Under the pieces are notes generated by a model. The model was not told where the DNA came from and made no database searches. It was given only the letters and a program-made list of their open reading frames with translations. The position numbers were made by a program, and so were the translations under genes. Positions 38,809-48,242 of a stretch of DNA of 64,000 nt are shown one piece after another. How positions within the stretch are numbered: position 1 is the first letter of the stretch; every line of letters begins with the position of its first letter. Source of the DNA: Lentzea atacamensis (lineage in GTDB: Bacteria; Actinomycetota; Actinomycetes; Mycobacteriales; Pseudonocardiaceae); assembly GCF_003269295.1 (NCBI RefSeq), contig NZ_QLTT01000012.1, positions 8,811 to 72,810 on the forward strand, given 5' to 3'.

Positions 38809-39825
38809 TCACTCCTGCTTCTGGCCGGTCGCGAACCGGGTCACGATCAGCGCGAGGATGATCACCGCGCCGTACGAGGCCTTGATGTAGAAGCCGGACA
38901 CGCCCTGCAGCCGCAGGATCTGCTCGACCAGGCCGAGCATCAGCACACCGGACAGCGCCCCGAAGAGCGTGCCCTTGCCGCCCTGCAGCGAGATGCCGCC
39001 GATCACCGCGGCCGCGAAGACCTGGAAGATCATGCCCTCGCCCTGCGTCGCGGCGACCGAACCGAGCCGCCCGGTCATCAGGATGCCCGCGATCACCGCC
39101 AGCACCGAGCCGATGATCAGCACGATCCACACCACGCGGTCCACCCGGATGCCCGCGGCACGCGCGGCCTCCGAGTTGCCGCCGATCGCGTACAACGAAC
39201 GGCCGGCGCGCAGGTACTTCAGCACGAAGATGCCCGCGGCGTAGCAGATGATGCAGATCCACACCGCCGCCGGCAGCCCGAGCCAGGTCGTGGAACCCAG
39301 GTACAGGAACGACTCCGGCACGTCGATCAGCGACTTGCCCTCGGTGATCGCGAGCTGCAGGCCGCGCAGCGCGGTCAGCATGCCCAGGGTCACCATGAAC
39401 CCGGACAGCCCGACCTTCAGGATCAAGAACCCGTTCAGGCCACCGATCGCGACACCGATGAGCAGGCACAACGGCAGCGCCATCCACGCGGCGAGCCCGA
39501 CGTCCAGCCCGCCGGACGACGCCGGGATGATCAACGCGACCGCCAGCGCGGGCGCGAGACCGACCGTGGACTCGAGCGACAGGTCCATCTTGCCGACGAT
39601 CAGGATCATCGCCTGGCCCAGCACCAGCAACGAGAGCTCGCTCTGCTGGGTCAGCACCGCGATCAGGTTGCCCGGTGTCAGGAAGATCGGCGAGAGGACC
39701 GCCCCGATGATCAGCAGAATGATGATCACAGGAACGAGCGCCAGGTCCTGATAGCGCGCGAACTGGAACTTCTGCCTGGGAGGCGGCGCAGGCGCCGAGA
39801 CCGGTGGTGTCATGGCCTTCGTCAT
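38809..39825 (-). CDS. Sugar ABC transporter permease (RbsC family), probable fucose uptake
   Basis: 338 aa, about nine to ten membrane helices after a Pro-rich N-terminus. RbsC/BPD_transp_2 motifs: GKMDLSLESTVGLAPALA and SGFMVTLGMLTALRGLQLAITEG, and AAAVIGGISLQGGKGTLFGALSGVLML. ATG overlaps the ATPase stop (ATGA). One permease gene serves as a homodimer in this family. Confidence 0.9.
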   Translation of the reverse strand: MTKAMTPPVSAPAPPPRQKFQFARYQDLALVPVIIILLIIGAVLSPIFLTPGNLIAVLTQQSELSLLVLGQAMILIVGKMDLSLESTVGLAPALAVALIIPASSGGLDVGLAAWMALPLCLLIGVAIGGLNGFLILKVGLSGFMVTLGMLTALRGLQLAITEGKSLIDVPESFLYLGSTTWLGLPAAVWICIICYAAGIFVLKYLRAGRSLYAIGGNSEAARAAGIRVDRVVWIVLIIGSVLAVIAGILMTGRLGSVAATQGEGMIFQVFAAAVIGGISLQGGKGTLFGALSGVLMLGLVEQILRLQGVSGFYIKASYGAVIILALIVTRFATGQKQE

Positions 39826-41297
39826 TCCGAGCTCATTCCTTCAATGGCGGCGATGAGTTCCTGGTCGCGCCAGCCGCGTGCGAACTCGCGCACCACCTGG
39901 CCGTGGAACATCACGAGAACACGGTCGCAAACGCGCAGGTCGTCGAGCTCGTCGGACACGACGATCGCCGCCTTGCCCCTGCGCGCCTGCGCGTCGACGA
40001 CCCCGAGCAGCGACTCCTTGGACTTCACGTCCACACCGGCGGTCGGGTTGATCAGCACCAGCACGGACGGGTCGTTGGCGAGTGCCCGCGCCATCACGAC
40101 CTTCTGCTGGTTGCCGCCGGACAGGTCGGACACGGGCTGGTCCGGCCCGGCGGCCTTGACGTCGTACGAGGCGATCGCGGTGCTGCCGGCGGAACGTTGC
40201 GCCGACGGCCACACGAAGGAGCCCACCGTGCTCATCGTCGCGTTCTCCGCGATCGACAGGTCGAGCACGAGCCCCTGGTGGTGGCGATCCCGTGGCACAC
40301 AACCGATCCCTGCCTTCAAGGCAGCCGGGACGTCACCGCCGCGCACCGCGGAGCCGTCCACCGAGATCGAGCCGGACGACGGCTTACGCAGCCCGTACAC
40401 GGTCTCGGCGAACTCGTGCTTGCCGGACGACGCGCTGCCCGCGAGCCCGATGACCTCGCCCCGCGTCGCCGACAGCGAGATGTCCGAAAAGGACTCCCCG
40501 CTCAACGCCGAGACCTTCAGCACCTCATCGGAGGAAGAGGGCCGGTCGTCACCGCTGGGCACGTTGAGCCCGCCCGCCTCACCGGTCATCGCCTCGATCA
40601 GGTCCGGCTTGGACATCTCGGCGACCGGCGCGGTGACGATGTGCCGCGCGTCGCGGTAGACCGTCACCGTCTGGCAGACCTCGTAGACCTCCTGCAGGTG
40701 GTGGGAGATGAAGAGGAACGTCACTCCCTTGTCCTGCAACGACCTCATCCGGTCGAACAGCCGCTCGATCGCCGGGCCGTCGAGCTGCGCGGTCGGCTCG
40801 TCGAGGATCACGAACCGGGAGCCGATCGACAGCGCCCGCGCGATCTCGACGAGCTGCCGCTGCTCGACGGTCAGCGCGGACACCAGCTCGTCCGGGTTGA
40901 CCGCGACGTCGTAGGTCTCCAGCAGCTCGGAAGCCTGGTGCCGCAGCTTCCTCCAGCTGATCAGGCCGCCGCCGAGGTCCTGCCGGTTGATGAACAGGTT
41001 CTCGGCGACCGACAGCTCCGGCACCACCGTCGACTTCTGGTACACGCACGCGACGTGACGGCGCCACGCCGCGCGGTCGGCGACGGGCGGCGCGGGTTCG
41101 CCGAAGAAGCTGACCTCACCCGCGTCCGGCACCTGCATGCCGGTCAGGATCGAGACCAGCGTCGACTTGCCCGCGCCGTTGCGACCGACGAGCGCGTGCG
41201 ACTCACCGGCCCGGATCTCGATGCCCACGTCGTCCAACGCGAGCGTCCGCCCGAACCGCTTCGTCACGCCACGCGCGGTGGCTGCGAATTCACTCAT
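39822..41297 (-). CDS. Sugar ABC transporter ATPase (RbsA/MglA type, two NBDs)
   Basis: 491 aa from ATG 41297. First NBD is canonical: LVGRNGAGKSTL (~38), VEQRQLVEIARALS, VILDEPTAQLD. Second NBD has a degenerate P-loop (LAGSASSGKHEFAE) but keeps VSDLSGGNQQKVVMARAL, the normal state for carbohydrate CUT2 ATPases. Start overlaps the binding-protein stop (ATGA). Energises uptake of the sugar handled by this operon, most likely L-fucose. Confidence 0.92.
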   Translation of the reverse strand: MSEFAATARGVTKRFGRTLALDDVGIEIRAGESHALVGRNGAGKSTLVSILTGMQVPDAGEVSFFGEPAPPVADRAAWRRHVACVYQKSTVVPELSVAENLFINRQDLGGGLISWRKLRHQASELLETYDVAVNPDELVSALTVEQRQLVEIARALSIGSRFVILDEPTAQLDGPAIERLFDRMRSLQDKGVTFLFISHHLQEVYEVCQTVTVYRDARHIVTAPVAEMSKPDLIEAMTGEAGGLNVPSGDDRPSSSDEVLKVSALSGESFSDISLSATRGEVIGLAGSASSGKHEFAETVYGLRKPSSGSISVDGSAVRGGDVPAALKAGIGCVPRDRHHQGLVLDLSIAENATMSTVGSFVWPSAQRSAGSTAIASYDVKAAGPDQPVSDLSGGNQQKVVMARALANDPSVLVLINPTAGVDVKSKESLLGVVDAQARRGKAAIVVSDELDDLRVCDRVLVMFHGQVVREFARGWRDQELIAAIEGMSSE

Positions 41298-42352
41298 TTC
41301 GCGATCTGGTTGCCCCAGAAGGCCTTGTCGTCGACGTTCTCCTTGGTGATCAGCGGTGCCGGGAGCTGGTCCTCCAGGCGGCCGCCGCCGACGTCGACGA
41401 TGGTGGAGTCGTGGTCGGTCTTGCCGGGCTGGAACGTCTTGCCCTCGACCGCGGCCTTGGCGTAGAAGAGCGCCCACTGCGCGTAGAGGTCGGCCGGCTG
41501 CGAGACGGTCGCGTCGATCTCACCCTTGCGGATGGCCTCCAGCTCCGACGGGATGCCGTCGTTGGAGACGATGAAGATGTGCTTGGGGTCGCTCGGCGGG
41601 ACCAGCAGGTTCTTCTGCCGCAGCACCTGCAGCGTCGGCGCGAGGAACACGCCACCGGCCTGCATGTAGATGCCGTTGATGTCCGGGTGCTGGTTGAGCC
41701 TGGTCTGCAGGGCCGCGGACGCCTTCGGGCCCTCCCAGTCGGTCGGCTCCTCGAACACCGTGATGCCGGGGTAGTTCTGCTTCATGCAGGCGGCGAACGC
41801 CTCGGAGCGGTCACGGCCGTTGACCGACGACAGCGCGCCCTGGAACTCGACGACCTTGCCCTTGCCACCGAGCTTGTCGCCGAGGAACTTGCAGGCCTTC
41901 TCGCCGTACGCCTTGTTGTCCGCGCGCACGACCATGTACGTCTTGCCCTTGTCCGGGCGGGTGTCGACGGTGATCACGGGGATCTTCGCCTTGTCGAGCC
42001 GATCAAGGGTGGACGCGATCGCGCCGGTGTCCTGCGGGGCCATCACGATCGCCTTGGCGCCCTGCGACTGCAACGACTGCGCGTTGGCGACCAGGTTCTC
42101 CACCTTGTTCTGCGAGTTGGTGGGGTTCAGCAGGTTGATGCCGAGTTCCTTGGCCTTGTCCGGGAAGTACTTGATGTACGAGTTCCAGAAGTCGGAGTCG
42201 GCCCGCGGGTGGTCGGCACCGATCGGGCCGACGCCACCAGCGCCTGTTCCGGCGGCTCCACCACCACAGGCGGTCAGTGTCAGTGCACCGGCGAGCGCGA
42301 GGCATACCGCGGCGGTGAGGTTGCGACGCTTCATTGTCGTGTTGCCTTTCAT
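41294..42352 (-). CDS. Sugar-binding lipoprotein of CUT2 ABC transporter, probable fucose binding
   Basis: 352 aa from ATG 42352, which overlaps the SDR stop; a second ATG six codons on is possible. Lipobox LTAC (LCLALAGALTLTACGGG). Type I periplasmic-binding fold: DSDFWNSYIKYFPDKAKELG, AIVMAPQDTGAIASTLDRLDKAKIPVITVDTRPD and GIYMQAGGVFLAPTLQVL. Anchored outside the membrane, delivers sugar to the permease. Confidence 0.9.
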   Translation of the reverse strand: MKGNTTMKRRNLTAAVCLALAGALTLTACGGGAAGTGAGGVGPIGADHPRADSDFWNSYIKYFPDKAKELGINLLNPTNSQNKVENLVANAQSLQSQGAKAIVMAPQDTGAIASTLDRLDKAKIPVITVDTRPDKGKTYMVVRADNKAYGEKACKFLGDKLGGKGKVVEFQGALSSVNGRDRSEAFAACMKQNYPGITVFEEPTDWEGPKASAALQTRLNQHPDINGIYMQAGGVFLAPTLQVLRQKNLLVPPSDPKHIFIVSNDGIPSELEAIRKGEIDATVSQPADLYAQWALFYAKAAVEGKTFQPGKTDHDSTIVDVGGGRLEDQLPAPLITKENVDDKAFWGNQIAK

Positions 42353-43101
42353 GACTGCTTGGGACGCAAGCGCAAGCCATACATGCCACCGTCGACGGCG
42401 AGAATCGTGCCTGCGGTGGAACCGGAAAGCGGGCTCGCCAGGTAGGCGATCGCGCCCGCGACCTCATCGGCGGAGACCAGACGGCCGTGCGGCTGGCGTG
42501 CCTCCAACGCGGCTCGTTCGGCTGCCGGATCCGGTGCCGAGTCGAGCAGACGGCCCACCCACGGGGTGTCCGCCGTGCCGGGAGCGACCGCGTTGACGCG
42601 AATGCCTTCGCGCACGTGGTCGGCGGCCATCGCGAGCGTCAGCGAGTACACCGCACCCTTACTGGCCGAGTAGAGAGCACGCTGCGGGAGCCCGGCCCAG
42701 GCAGCGATGGAACAGGTGTTGACGATCGCCGCCGACGGCGACTTCCGCAGGTGCGGCAACGCGGCCCGCGAGACGCGGACCATGCCGAGCACGTTGACGT
42801 CCAGCACTTTCGACCACTCGGCGTCGGTGTTGGCCGTGACGTCACCCTGCGCGCCGATGCCCGCGTTGTTGACGACGACGTCGAGACGGCCGAACCGCTG
42901 CACGACCTCGTCGATCGCGGCCTTCACGCTGTCGTCGTCGGACACGTCCGCGCGGATGCCGACGAGCGGGTCCTTCACGTCCGGGTTGAGATCCAGCGCC
43001 ACGACCGTCGCTCCCCTGCTCGACAGCAGGTTCGCCGTGGCGAGGCCGATGCCGGACGCGCCGCCGGTGACGACGGCGACAAGGCTTTCGAACTCAGTCA
43101 C
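42349..43101 (-). CDS. SDR oxidoreductase, probable 2-keto-3-deoxy-L-fuconate dehydrogenase
   Basis: 250 aa classical short-chain dehydrogenase: [15 protein letters not shown] (NAD binding), VVNNAGIG, catalytic Ser in [23 protein letters not shown] (Tyr/Lys), and a DGGMYG end. In the pathway it would oxidise C4 of 2-keto-3-deoxy-L-fuconate to the 2,4-diketo acid. An alternative is that it oxidises L-fucose, but the AKR can take that step. Overlaps the dehydratase gene by 8 bases. Confidence 0.85.
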   Translation of the reverse strand: MTEFESLVAVVTGGASGIGLATANLLSSRGATVVALDLNPDVKDPLVGIRADVSDDDSVKAAIDEVVQRFGRLDVVVNNAGIGAQGDVTANTDAEWSKVLDVNVLGMVRVSRAALPHLRKSPSAAIVNTCSIAAWAGLPQRALYSASKGAVYSLTLAMAADHVREGIRVNAVAPGTADTPWVGRLLDSAPDPAAERAALEARQPHGRLVSADEVAGAIAYLASPLSGSTAGTILAVDGGMYGLRLRPKQS

Positions 43102-44404
43102 TCTCGCCCTCCAATGCCGTCCACACCGGACCCTCTGGGTAGAGGTAGTCGGACAGCGTCTCGTCCTTGAGCTGAGCGGAGAATCCCGGCTCGGCGGGTG
43201 CCAGGTAGCGGCCGTTCTCGACGACGGCCGGGTCCAGGAAGTGCTCGTGCAGGTGGTCGACCCACTCGATCACGCGTTCGCCGATCTCGCCGGAGATCGC
43301 GACGTAGTCGAAGAACGACAGGTGCCTGACCAGCTCGCAGAGGCCGACGCCGCCCGCGTGCGGGCACACCGGCACCTCGAACTTCTTGGCCAGCAACAGG
43401 ATCGCGATGTTCTCGTTCACGCCCGCGACCCGGCACGCGTCGAGCTGCAGCACGTCGATCGCCCCGGCCTGGAGGAACTGCTTGAACACCACGCGGTTCT
43501 GCACGTGCTCACCGGTCGCGACCCTGATCGGGGCCAGCGCGTCGGCGATCGCGCGGTGCGCCAGCACGTCGTCCGGCGAGGTGGGCTCCTCGATCCAGTA
43601 CGGGTTGTACGGCGCCAGCTCACGCATCCAGCGCACCGCCGTGTCGACGTCCCAGCGCTGGTTCGCATCGACCGCCACGCGCACCTCGTCGCCGACGACC
43701 TCACGGGCGAGCTTCATCCGGCGCACGTCGTCGTCGAGGCTGCCGCCGACCTTGAGCTTGATCATGTCGAAGCCGTCGGCGAGCGCCTGGCGGGCGAGGC
43801 CGGCGAGCTTCTCGTCGGAGTAGCCGAGCCAGCCGGGTGACGTCGTGTACGCCGGATATCCGTCGCGGGCGACCGTTTCCGCGCGCTCGGCCTTGCCGCG
43901 CTCGACCTTGCGCAGGATCTGCAGCGCGTCGTCCGGCGTCAGCGCGTCGCTCAGGTAGCGGAAGTCGACGAGGCTGACGATCTCCTCCGGCGTCATCTGG
44001 GCGAGGAACCGCCAGACCGGTAGCCCGGCGCGGCGGGCGGCGAGGTCCCACGCGGCGTTGACGACGGCGCCGATCGCCATGTGCGCGACGCCCTTCTCGG
44101 GGCCGAGCCAGCGGATCTGCGAGTCGCCGATCAGCTCGAAGTACAGCTCTCCCAGCGCTTTCGCGTTCTCCGGCACGTCCTTGCCGACGACGTGCGGGGC
44201 GAGCGCCCTGATGGCGGCAGCCTGCACGTCGTTGCCACGGCCGATGGTGAACGCGAGCCCGTGGCCCTCCGGTCCGTCGTCGGTCCGCAGCACCACGTAC
44301 GCGGCGCTGTAGTCCGGGTCCGGGTTCATCGCGTCGGAGCCGTCGAGCTCGCGCGACGTGGGAAACCTGATGTCCAGGACGTCCAATGCGGTGATCTTGG
44401 GCAT
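43094..44404 (-). CDS. L-fuconate dehydratase (enolase superfamily)
   Basis: 436 aa, the long form typical for FucD. Converts L-fuconate to 2-keto-3-deoxy-L-fuconate. Mandelate-racemase subgroup motifs: [16 protein letters not shown] (catalytic Lys), [14 protein letters not shown] and [15 protein letters not shown] (metal ligands), [17 protein letters not shown], and [13 protein letters not shown] (His). N-terminal [24 protein letters not shown] is a fuconate dehydratase hallmark. Starts 3 bases after the FAH gene. Confidence 0.93.
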   Translation of the reverse strand: MPKITALDVLDIRFPTSRELDGSDAMNPDPDYSAAYVVLRTDDGPEGHGLAFTIGRGNDVQAAAIRALAPHVVGKDVPENAKALGELYFELIGDSQIRWLGPEKGVAHMAIGAVVNAAWDLAARRAGLPVWRFLAQMTPEEIVSLVDFRYLSDALTPDDALQILRKVERGKAERAETVARDGYPAYTTSPGWLGYSDEKLAGLARQALADGFDMIKLKVGGSLDDDVRRMKLAREVVGDEVRVAVDANQRWDVDTAVRWMRELAPYNPYWIEEPTSPDDVLAHRAIADALAPIRVATGEHVQNRVVFKQFLQAGAIDVLQLDACRVAGVNENIAILLLAKKFEVPVCPHAGGVGLCELVRHLSFFDYVAISGEIGERVIEWVDHLHEHFLDPAVVENGRYLAPAEPGFSAQLKDETLSDYLYPEGPVWTALEGESD

Positions 44405-44407
44405 GGG

Positions 44408-45262
44408 TCAGGCCTGCCCGAGGGTCTGCTTCTGCCTGCCGAGACCCTCGATCTCCAGCTCGACGACGTCACCGGCGCGCAGGTACGGCTTGGGCTCCGG
44501 CTGGCCCAGCGCCACTCCAGCGGGTGTACCTGTGTTGATCACGTCACCCGGTCGAAGGACGAGGAACTGGCTCAGGTAGCGCACAATCTCCGCGACCGGG
44601 AAGATCATGTTCTTGGTGGACGAGTTCTGCTTGATCTCGCCGTTCACCCAGAGCCGCATCTCCAGGCTCTGCGGATCGGAGATCTCGTCGGCGGGCACGA
44701 GGAAGGGGCCGAGCGGGTTGAACGTCTCGCAGTTCTTGCCCTTGTCCCACGTCCCGCCGCGCTCGATCTGGAACTCCCGCTCGGAGACGTCGTGCGAGAG
44801 CACGTACGCGCCGACGCAGGCCAGAGCGTCCTCTTCGGACTCGAGGTAGCGAGCGGTGCGCCCGATGACGACGCCGAGCTCGACCTCCCAGTCGGTCTTC
44901 ACCGACCGGCGCGGGACGAGCACCTCGTCGTACGGGCCCACGATCGTGTCGGGCGTCTTGAGGAACATCACCGGCTCGCCGGGGATCTCCGCGCCGGTCT
45001 CCTCCGCGTGGTCGCGGTAGTTGAGGCCGATGCAGATGACCTTGCCGGGATGCGCGAGCGGCGGCCCGGTGCGGAGCCCCTCGACGTCAAGCACCTCCAG
45101 CTCACCGGCTTCGAGGGCCGCTCGGACGCGGGCGACGCCGTCGTTCGCGAGGAACGCGCCGTCGATGTCGGGCGTGATCGGCAGGAGGTCGTACGTGGCC
45201 CCGTCGTCAGTCCTCACCGCAGGACGTTCATCGCCGACCGGCCCCAGGCGCAAAAGCTGCAC
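44408..45262 (-). CDS. FAH-family hydrolase, probable 2,4-diketo-3-deoxy-L-fuconate hydrolase
   Basis: 284 aa from GTG 45262, preceded by GAGGAGGAACGGCC; earlier in-frame codons cross the operator and were rejected. FAH fold: ICIGLNYRDHAEETG, PVMFLKTPDTIVGP, DWEVELGVVIG (metal Glu), GYVLS-like VGAYVLSHDVSEREFQ and NTGTPAGVALG. Cleaves the diketo acid to pyruvate and L-lactate, ending the pathway. First gene of the nine-gene operon; the palindrome at 45293-45307 lies 31 bases upstream. Confidence 0.88.
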   Translation of the reverse strand: MQLLRLGPVGDERPAVRTDDGATYDLLPITPDIDGAFLANDGVARVRAALEAGELEVLDVEGLRTGPPLAHPGKVICIGLNYRDHAEETGAEIPGEPVMFLKTPDTIVGPYDEVLVPRRSVKTDWEVELGVVIGRTARYLESEEDALACVGAYVLSHDVSEREFQIERGGTWDKGKNCETFNPLGPFLVPADEISDPQSLEMRLWVNGEIKQNSSTKNMIFPVAEIVRYLSQFLVLRPGDVINTGTPAGVALGQPEPKPYLRAGDVVELEIEGLGRQKQTLGQA

Positions 45263-45292
45263 GGCCGTTCCTCCTCTACTCACACCGCCAAA

Positions 45293-45307
45293 ATACATCG
45301 GATGTAT
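45293..45307. promoter_or_regulatory. Perfect palindromic operator upstream of the fucose operon
   Basis: ATACATCGGATGTAT, two perfect 7-bp arms around G. The form (TACATCNGATGTA) is typical of FCD-type GntR regulators. It lies between the divergent fucose operon and the subtilase gene, and resembles the site at 34213-34227 before the GntR gene. Confidence 0.7.
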
Positions 45308-45374
45308 AGCCCCGCGAGGGCACGTTCGTCTAGGTCTCGACGTGAAGTCGTCCGATGAATAGGAGGGGTTGATC

Positions 45375-48191
45375 ATGAAGTTGGTGACCGCATCACTCCT
45401 GGCGGGCGCACTGCTCACACCATCCGGCCCAGCCGAGCGCGTAACCGTTTTCGTGGAGCTGACCTCGGTCGCTGCGGTCGACACAGCGACCGTTACACAG
45501 GCGCGTTCAGCCCGCGAGCGGACGTCGACCCAGGCTTCTCGAGTGGTTTCCCGGTCAGGTGGCCGGGAGGTTGCCCGAACGTCCAACGCCGTTCCCGGCG
45601 TGGTTCTCGCGACGGAAAAGTCCCGCCTGTCGGCTTTGTCGCGCATGCCCGAGGTGCGGGCCGTCCACCGGATGGTGCCGAAGAAGCTCGCGAACGCGCA
45701 CGCCGTCCGTCTCACACGGACCGCCGACGCGTGGAAGTCGTTCGGGCGGTTCGGCGACGGTGTCCGCATCGGCGTGATCGACACCGGAATCGACTACCGG
45801 CACGCGGACTTCGGTGGCGGCTCGTACCCGAACGCGAAGATCGTCGGCGGGCACGACTTCGCGGGTGACGAGTACACCGGGACGTCCGGGTCTCTGCCGG
45901 AGCCGGACGCGGATCCGATGGACTGCGATGGGCACGGCACGCATGTCGCCGGGACCGCGGCGGGGTTCGGGGTGAACAGCGACGGCTCCACCTATCGCGG
46001 GTCGTACTCCTCCGTCGACCTCGACTCGTTGAAGATCGGACCGGGGACGGCGCCTCGCGCGTTGCTCTACGCACTGAAGGTGTTCGGCTGCAAGGGCGGG
46101 ACGAACCTGACCGCGCAGGCGCTGGACTGGGCGCTCGATCCCAACGGTGACGGGGACTTCTCCGACCGGCTCGACGTGGTGAACCTGTCGCTGGGCAGCG
46201 ATTTCGGTGCTTCCGACGACCCGGACTCGTTGTTCGTGCGCAAGCTGGTGCAGCACGGGGTGGTCGTCGTCGCGGCGGCCGGGAACGGTGGCGACTTCTA
46301 CGACGTGGCAGGGTCGCCGGGCAACTCGCCCGAGGCGATCTCGGTGGCGAACAGCCGGGACGCGTTCTCGATGCTGGACGGACTGGAGGTGGCCGGCAAG
46401 CGGTGGCCGGGGCAGTACAGCCTCGGTTTCAAGCAGGCCTTCGACCTCACGATGCCGGTGGTGCGGCTTTCGTCCGATGTGGATGGCTGCAAGCCGATCG
46501 CAGAGCCGCTGGCAGGAAAGATCGTCTGGCTGGAGTGGGACGACAACGACGCCACTCGTGCCTGCGGTACCGCGGTTCGGACGGACAACGCCTGGAAAGC
46601 CGGGGCGGCCGGGGTGCTGCTGCCGACCTCCTTGCCGGTGTTCGCGGCCGCGATCGCCGGTAATGCACACATTCCGGCGTTTCAGCTGACGGCGGCGGCC
46701 GCTACCGCTTTGCGTCCCGCGTTGGAGGCCGGGACGCTGACGGTGCACCTGACGTCCGCGTTGAAGCTCGCGGTGCCGTCGTCGGAGCCCTCGATCGCGG
46801 ACACGATCACTCCGTCTTCTTCGCGGTCTCGTTCGTCGATCTCGCTGGCCGCGCCCGGTGACACGGTCTTCTCCGCCGCCGCGGGGACTGCCTCCGGCGG
46901 TGTTTCGCTGGGCGGGACGTCGATGGCTTCACCGCACGTCGCCGGGATCGCGGCGCTGCTGCGCGAGGCCCATCCGCAGTGGACCGTCGCGGAGATCAAG
47001 GCAACGTTGATGAACACCGCTTCCGGTGTCGTCCGGTCTGCCGACGGCGTACGCGAGGCACCGATGCGAGTCGGCGCCGGCCGTGTCGACGGACTCGCGG
47101 CTCTGTCAGCCGACGTGCTGGCGGTGGGCGATGCGTCGTTCGGCACGGTCGAGGTGGGCGGCCCGCTGCTGAACCACCGAACGATCCGACTGCTGAACAA
47201 GGGGACGACTCCCGTCCGCCTGCGCGCGCAGTACGAACCGATCACGTCGGTTCCCGGCGTGTCCTTCCGAGTCACCCCACCTCACCTGGCGCTGCCGCCG
47301 GGCGGATCGACGCTGGTCAGCGTGCAGCTGTGGATCTCGAACCCGTCGGCGCTGCGCAAGACACCAGACCCCACCGTCGCACTGGGCGAGGGACGGCAGT
47401 ACCTGGCGGAGGCGTCCGGCTTGGTGACGTTCTCGGGTGACCGTTCGCTGCGGGTGCCGGTCTACGCGGCACCGAAGCCGGTGTCGCGGCTGACCGTGGT
47501 CGCCGGCAGGGTCGCCGGCCAAGGCCTTGATCAACAGGACTACCGCGCCCGCATGACCGTGCTGCGGCTCGGCGCCCGCTCCGACCGGCTGCCCGCCTGC
47601 GGCCAGGACCTCCAGGACAACTGCGCCGTCAACCGCACGGCCCGTGGCGGCGATCTGCGTTACGTGGGCGCGACGGCGACGCCGGACCTGCTGGCGTTCG
47701 GCGTCGCGACCTGGGACACGTGGACCAATCTCGGCAGCAACACCAAGCCGAAGGTGCGGTTCTCCGCGGGCGGCAAGGACTTCGTGACCACGGCCGTGAA
47801 GCCGACCAACGCCGGTGACGAGGTGACGGCCGACCTCTGGCTGGCACGCACCGTCGTCGCGGACACCGAGGAGGTCGTGGACGAGCAGCCGCTGAACGGT
47901 CTGGACGGCTCCTCCGACACGAACGTGTTCGACAGCGACGTCGTCGTACTACCGGTGTCGCGCTCGGTGCTGCCGCCGGGCCCGGTGACCTACACCGTCG
48001 GCGTCGACGGCCCCTACACCGCGCCGGCGGACTCCGACGAGCTGATCGACGTTGCTCCTTCTGCCGTGTTCTCCTACGAGATGGTCGTCCCGTCACTGTC
48101 CACTGTGGTCCATCCGGGTGATCGGGTTCCGGCCGGGTCGCTGGTGTTCTTCCACCACAACGCAACCGGTAGCCGCGCGCTGACCAGGTGA
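45375..48191 (+). CDS. Secreted subtilisin-like (S8) protease with PA domain
   Basis: 938 aa from ATG 45375 after GGAGGGG. Signal peptide, short inhibitor I9-like propeptide (~20-110), catalytic domain with Asp in RIGVIDTGIDYRHADF (~136), His in CDGHGTHVAGTAAG (~190) and Ser in LGGTSMASPHVAGIAALL (~516). A protease-associated domain is inserted between His and Ser (~340-450, GKIVWLEWDDNDA, GAAGVLLPTSLP). The C-terminal ~370 residues are beta-rich fibronectin-like domains without a membrane anchor. A lactocepin-type large secreted protease. Confidence 0.92.
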   Translation: MKLVTASLLAGALLTPSGPAERVTVFVELTSVAAVDTATVTQARSARERTSTQASRVVSRSGGREVARTSNAVPGVVLATEKSRLSALSRMPEVRAVHRMVPKKLANAHAVRLTRTADAWKSFGRFGDGVRIGVIDTGIDYRHADFGGGSYPNAKIVGGHDFAGDEYTGTSGSLPEPDADPMDCDGHGTHVAGTAAGFGVNSDGSTYRGSYSSVDLDSLKIGPGTAPRALLYALKVFGCKGGTNLTAQALDWALDPNGDGDFSDRLDVVNLSLGSDFGASDDPDSLFVRKLVQHGVVVVAAAGNGGDFYDVAGSPGNSPEAISVANSRDAFSMLDGLEVAGKRWPGQYSLGFKQAFDLTMPVVRLSSDVDGCKPIAEPLAGKIVWLEWDDNDATRACGTAVRTDNAWKAGAAGVLLPTSLPVFAAAIAGNAHIPAFQLTAAAATALRPALEAGTLTVHLTSALKLAVPSSEPSIADTITPSSSRSRSSISLAAPGDTVFSAAAGTASGGVSLGGTSMASPHVAGIAALLREAHPQWTVAEIKATLMNTASGVVRSADGVREAPMRVGAGRVDGLAALSADVLAVGDASFGTVEVGGPLLNHRTIRLLNKGTTPVRLRAQYEPITSVPGVSFRVTPPHLALPPGGSTLVSVQLWISNPSALRKTPDPTVALGEGRQYLAEASGLVTFSGDRSLRVPVYAAPKPVSRLTVVAGRVAGQGLDQQDYRARMTVLRLGARSDRLPACGQDLQDNCAVNRTARGGDLRYVGATATPDLLAFGVATWDTWTNLGSNTKPKVRFSAGGKDFVTTAVKPTNAGDEVTADLWLARTVVADTEEVVDEQPLNGLDGSSDTNVFDSDVVVLPVSRSVLPPGPVTYTVGVDGPYTAPADSDELIDVAPSAVFSYEMVVPSLSTVVHPGDRVPAGSLVFFHHNATGSRALTR

Positions 48192-48242
48192 CACCCGGTT
48201 GGGCGTGCCCTCGCCGCGCGTCTCTCGGCATACTCGGTCGAT

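Noticed and set aside
38599-40659. 686-aa plus-strand frame across the fucose transporter genes
   Set aside because: Asp/His/Arg/Gln-rich shadow of the RbsC- and RbsA-type genes on the minus strand.
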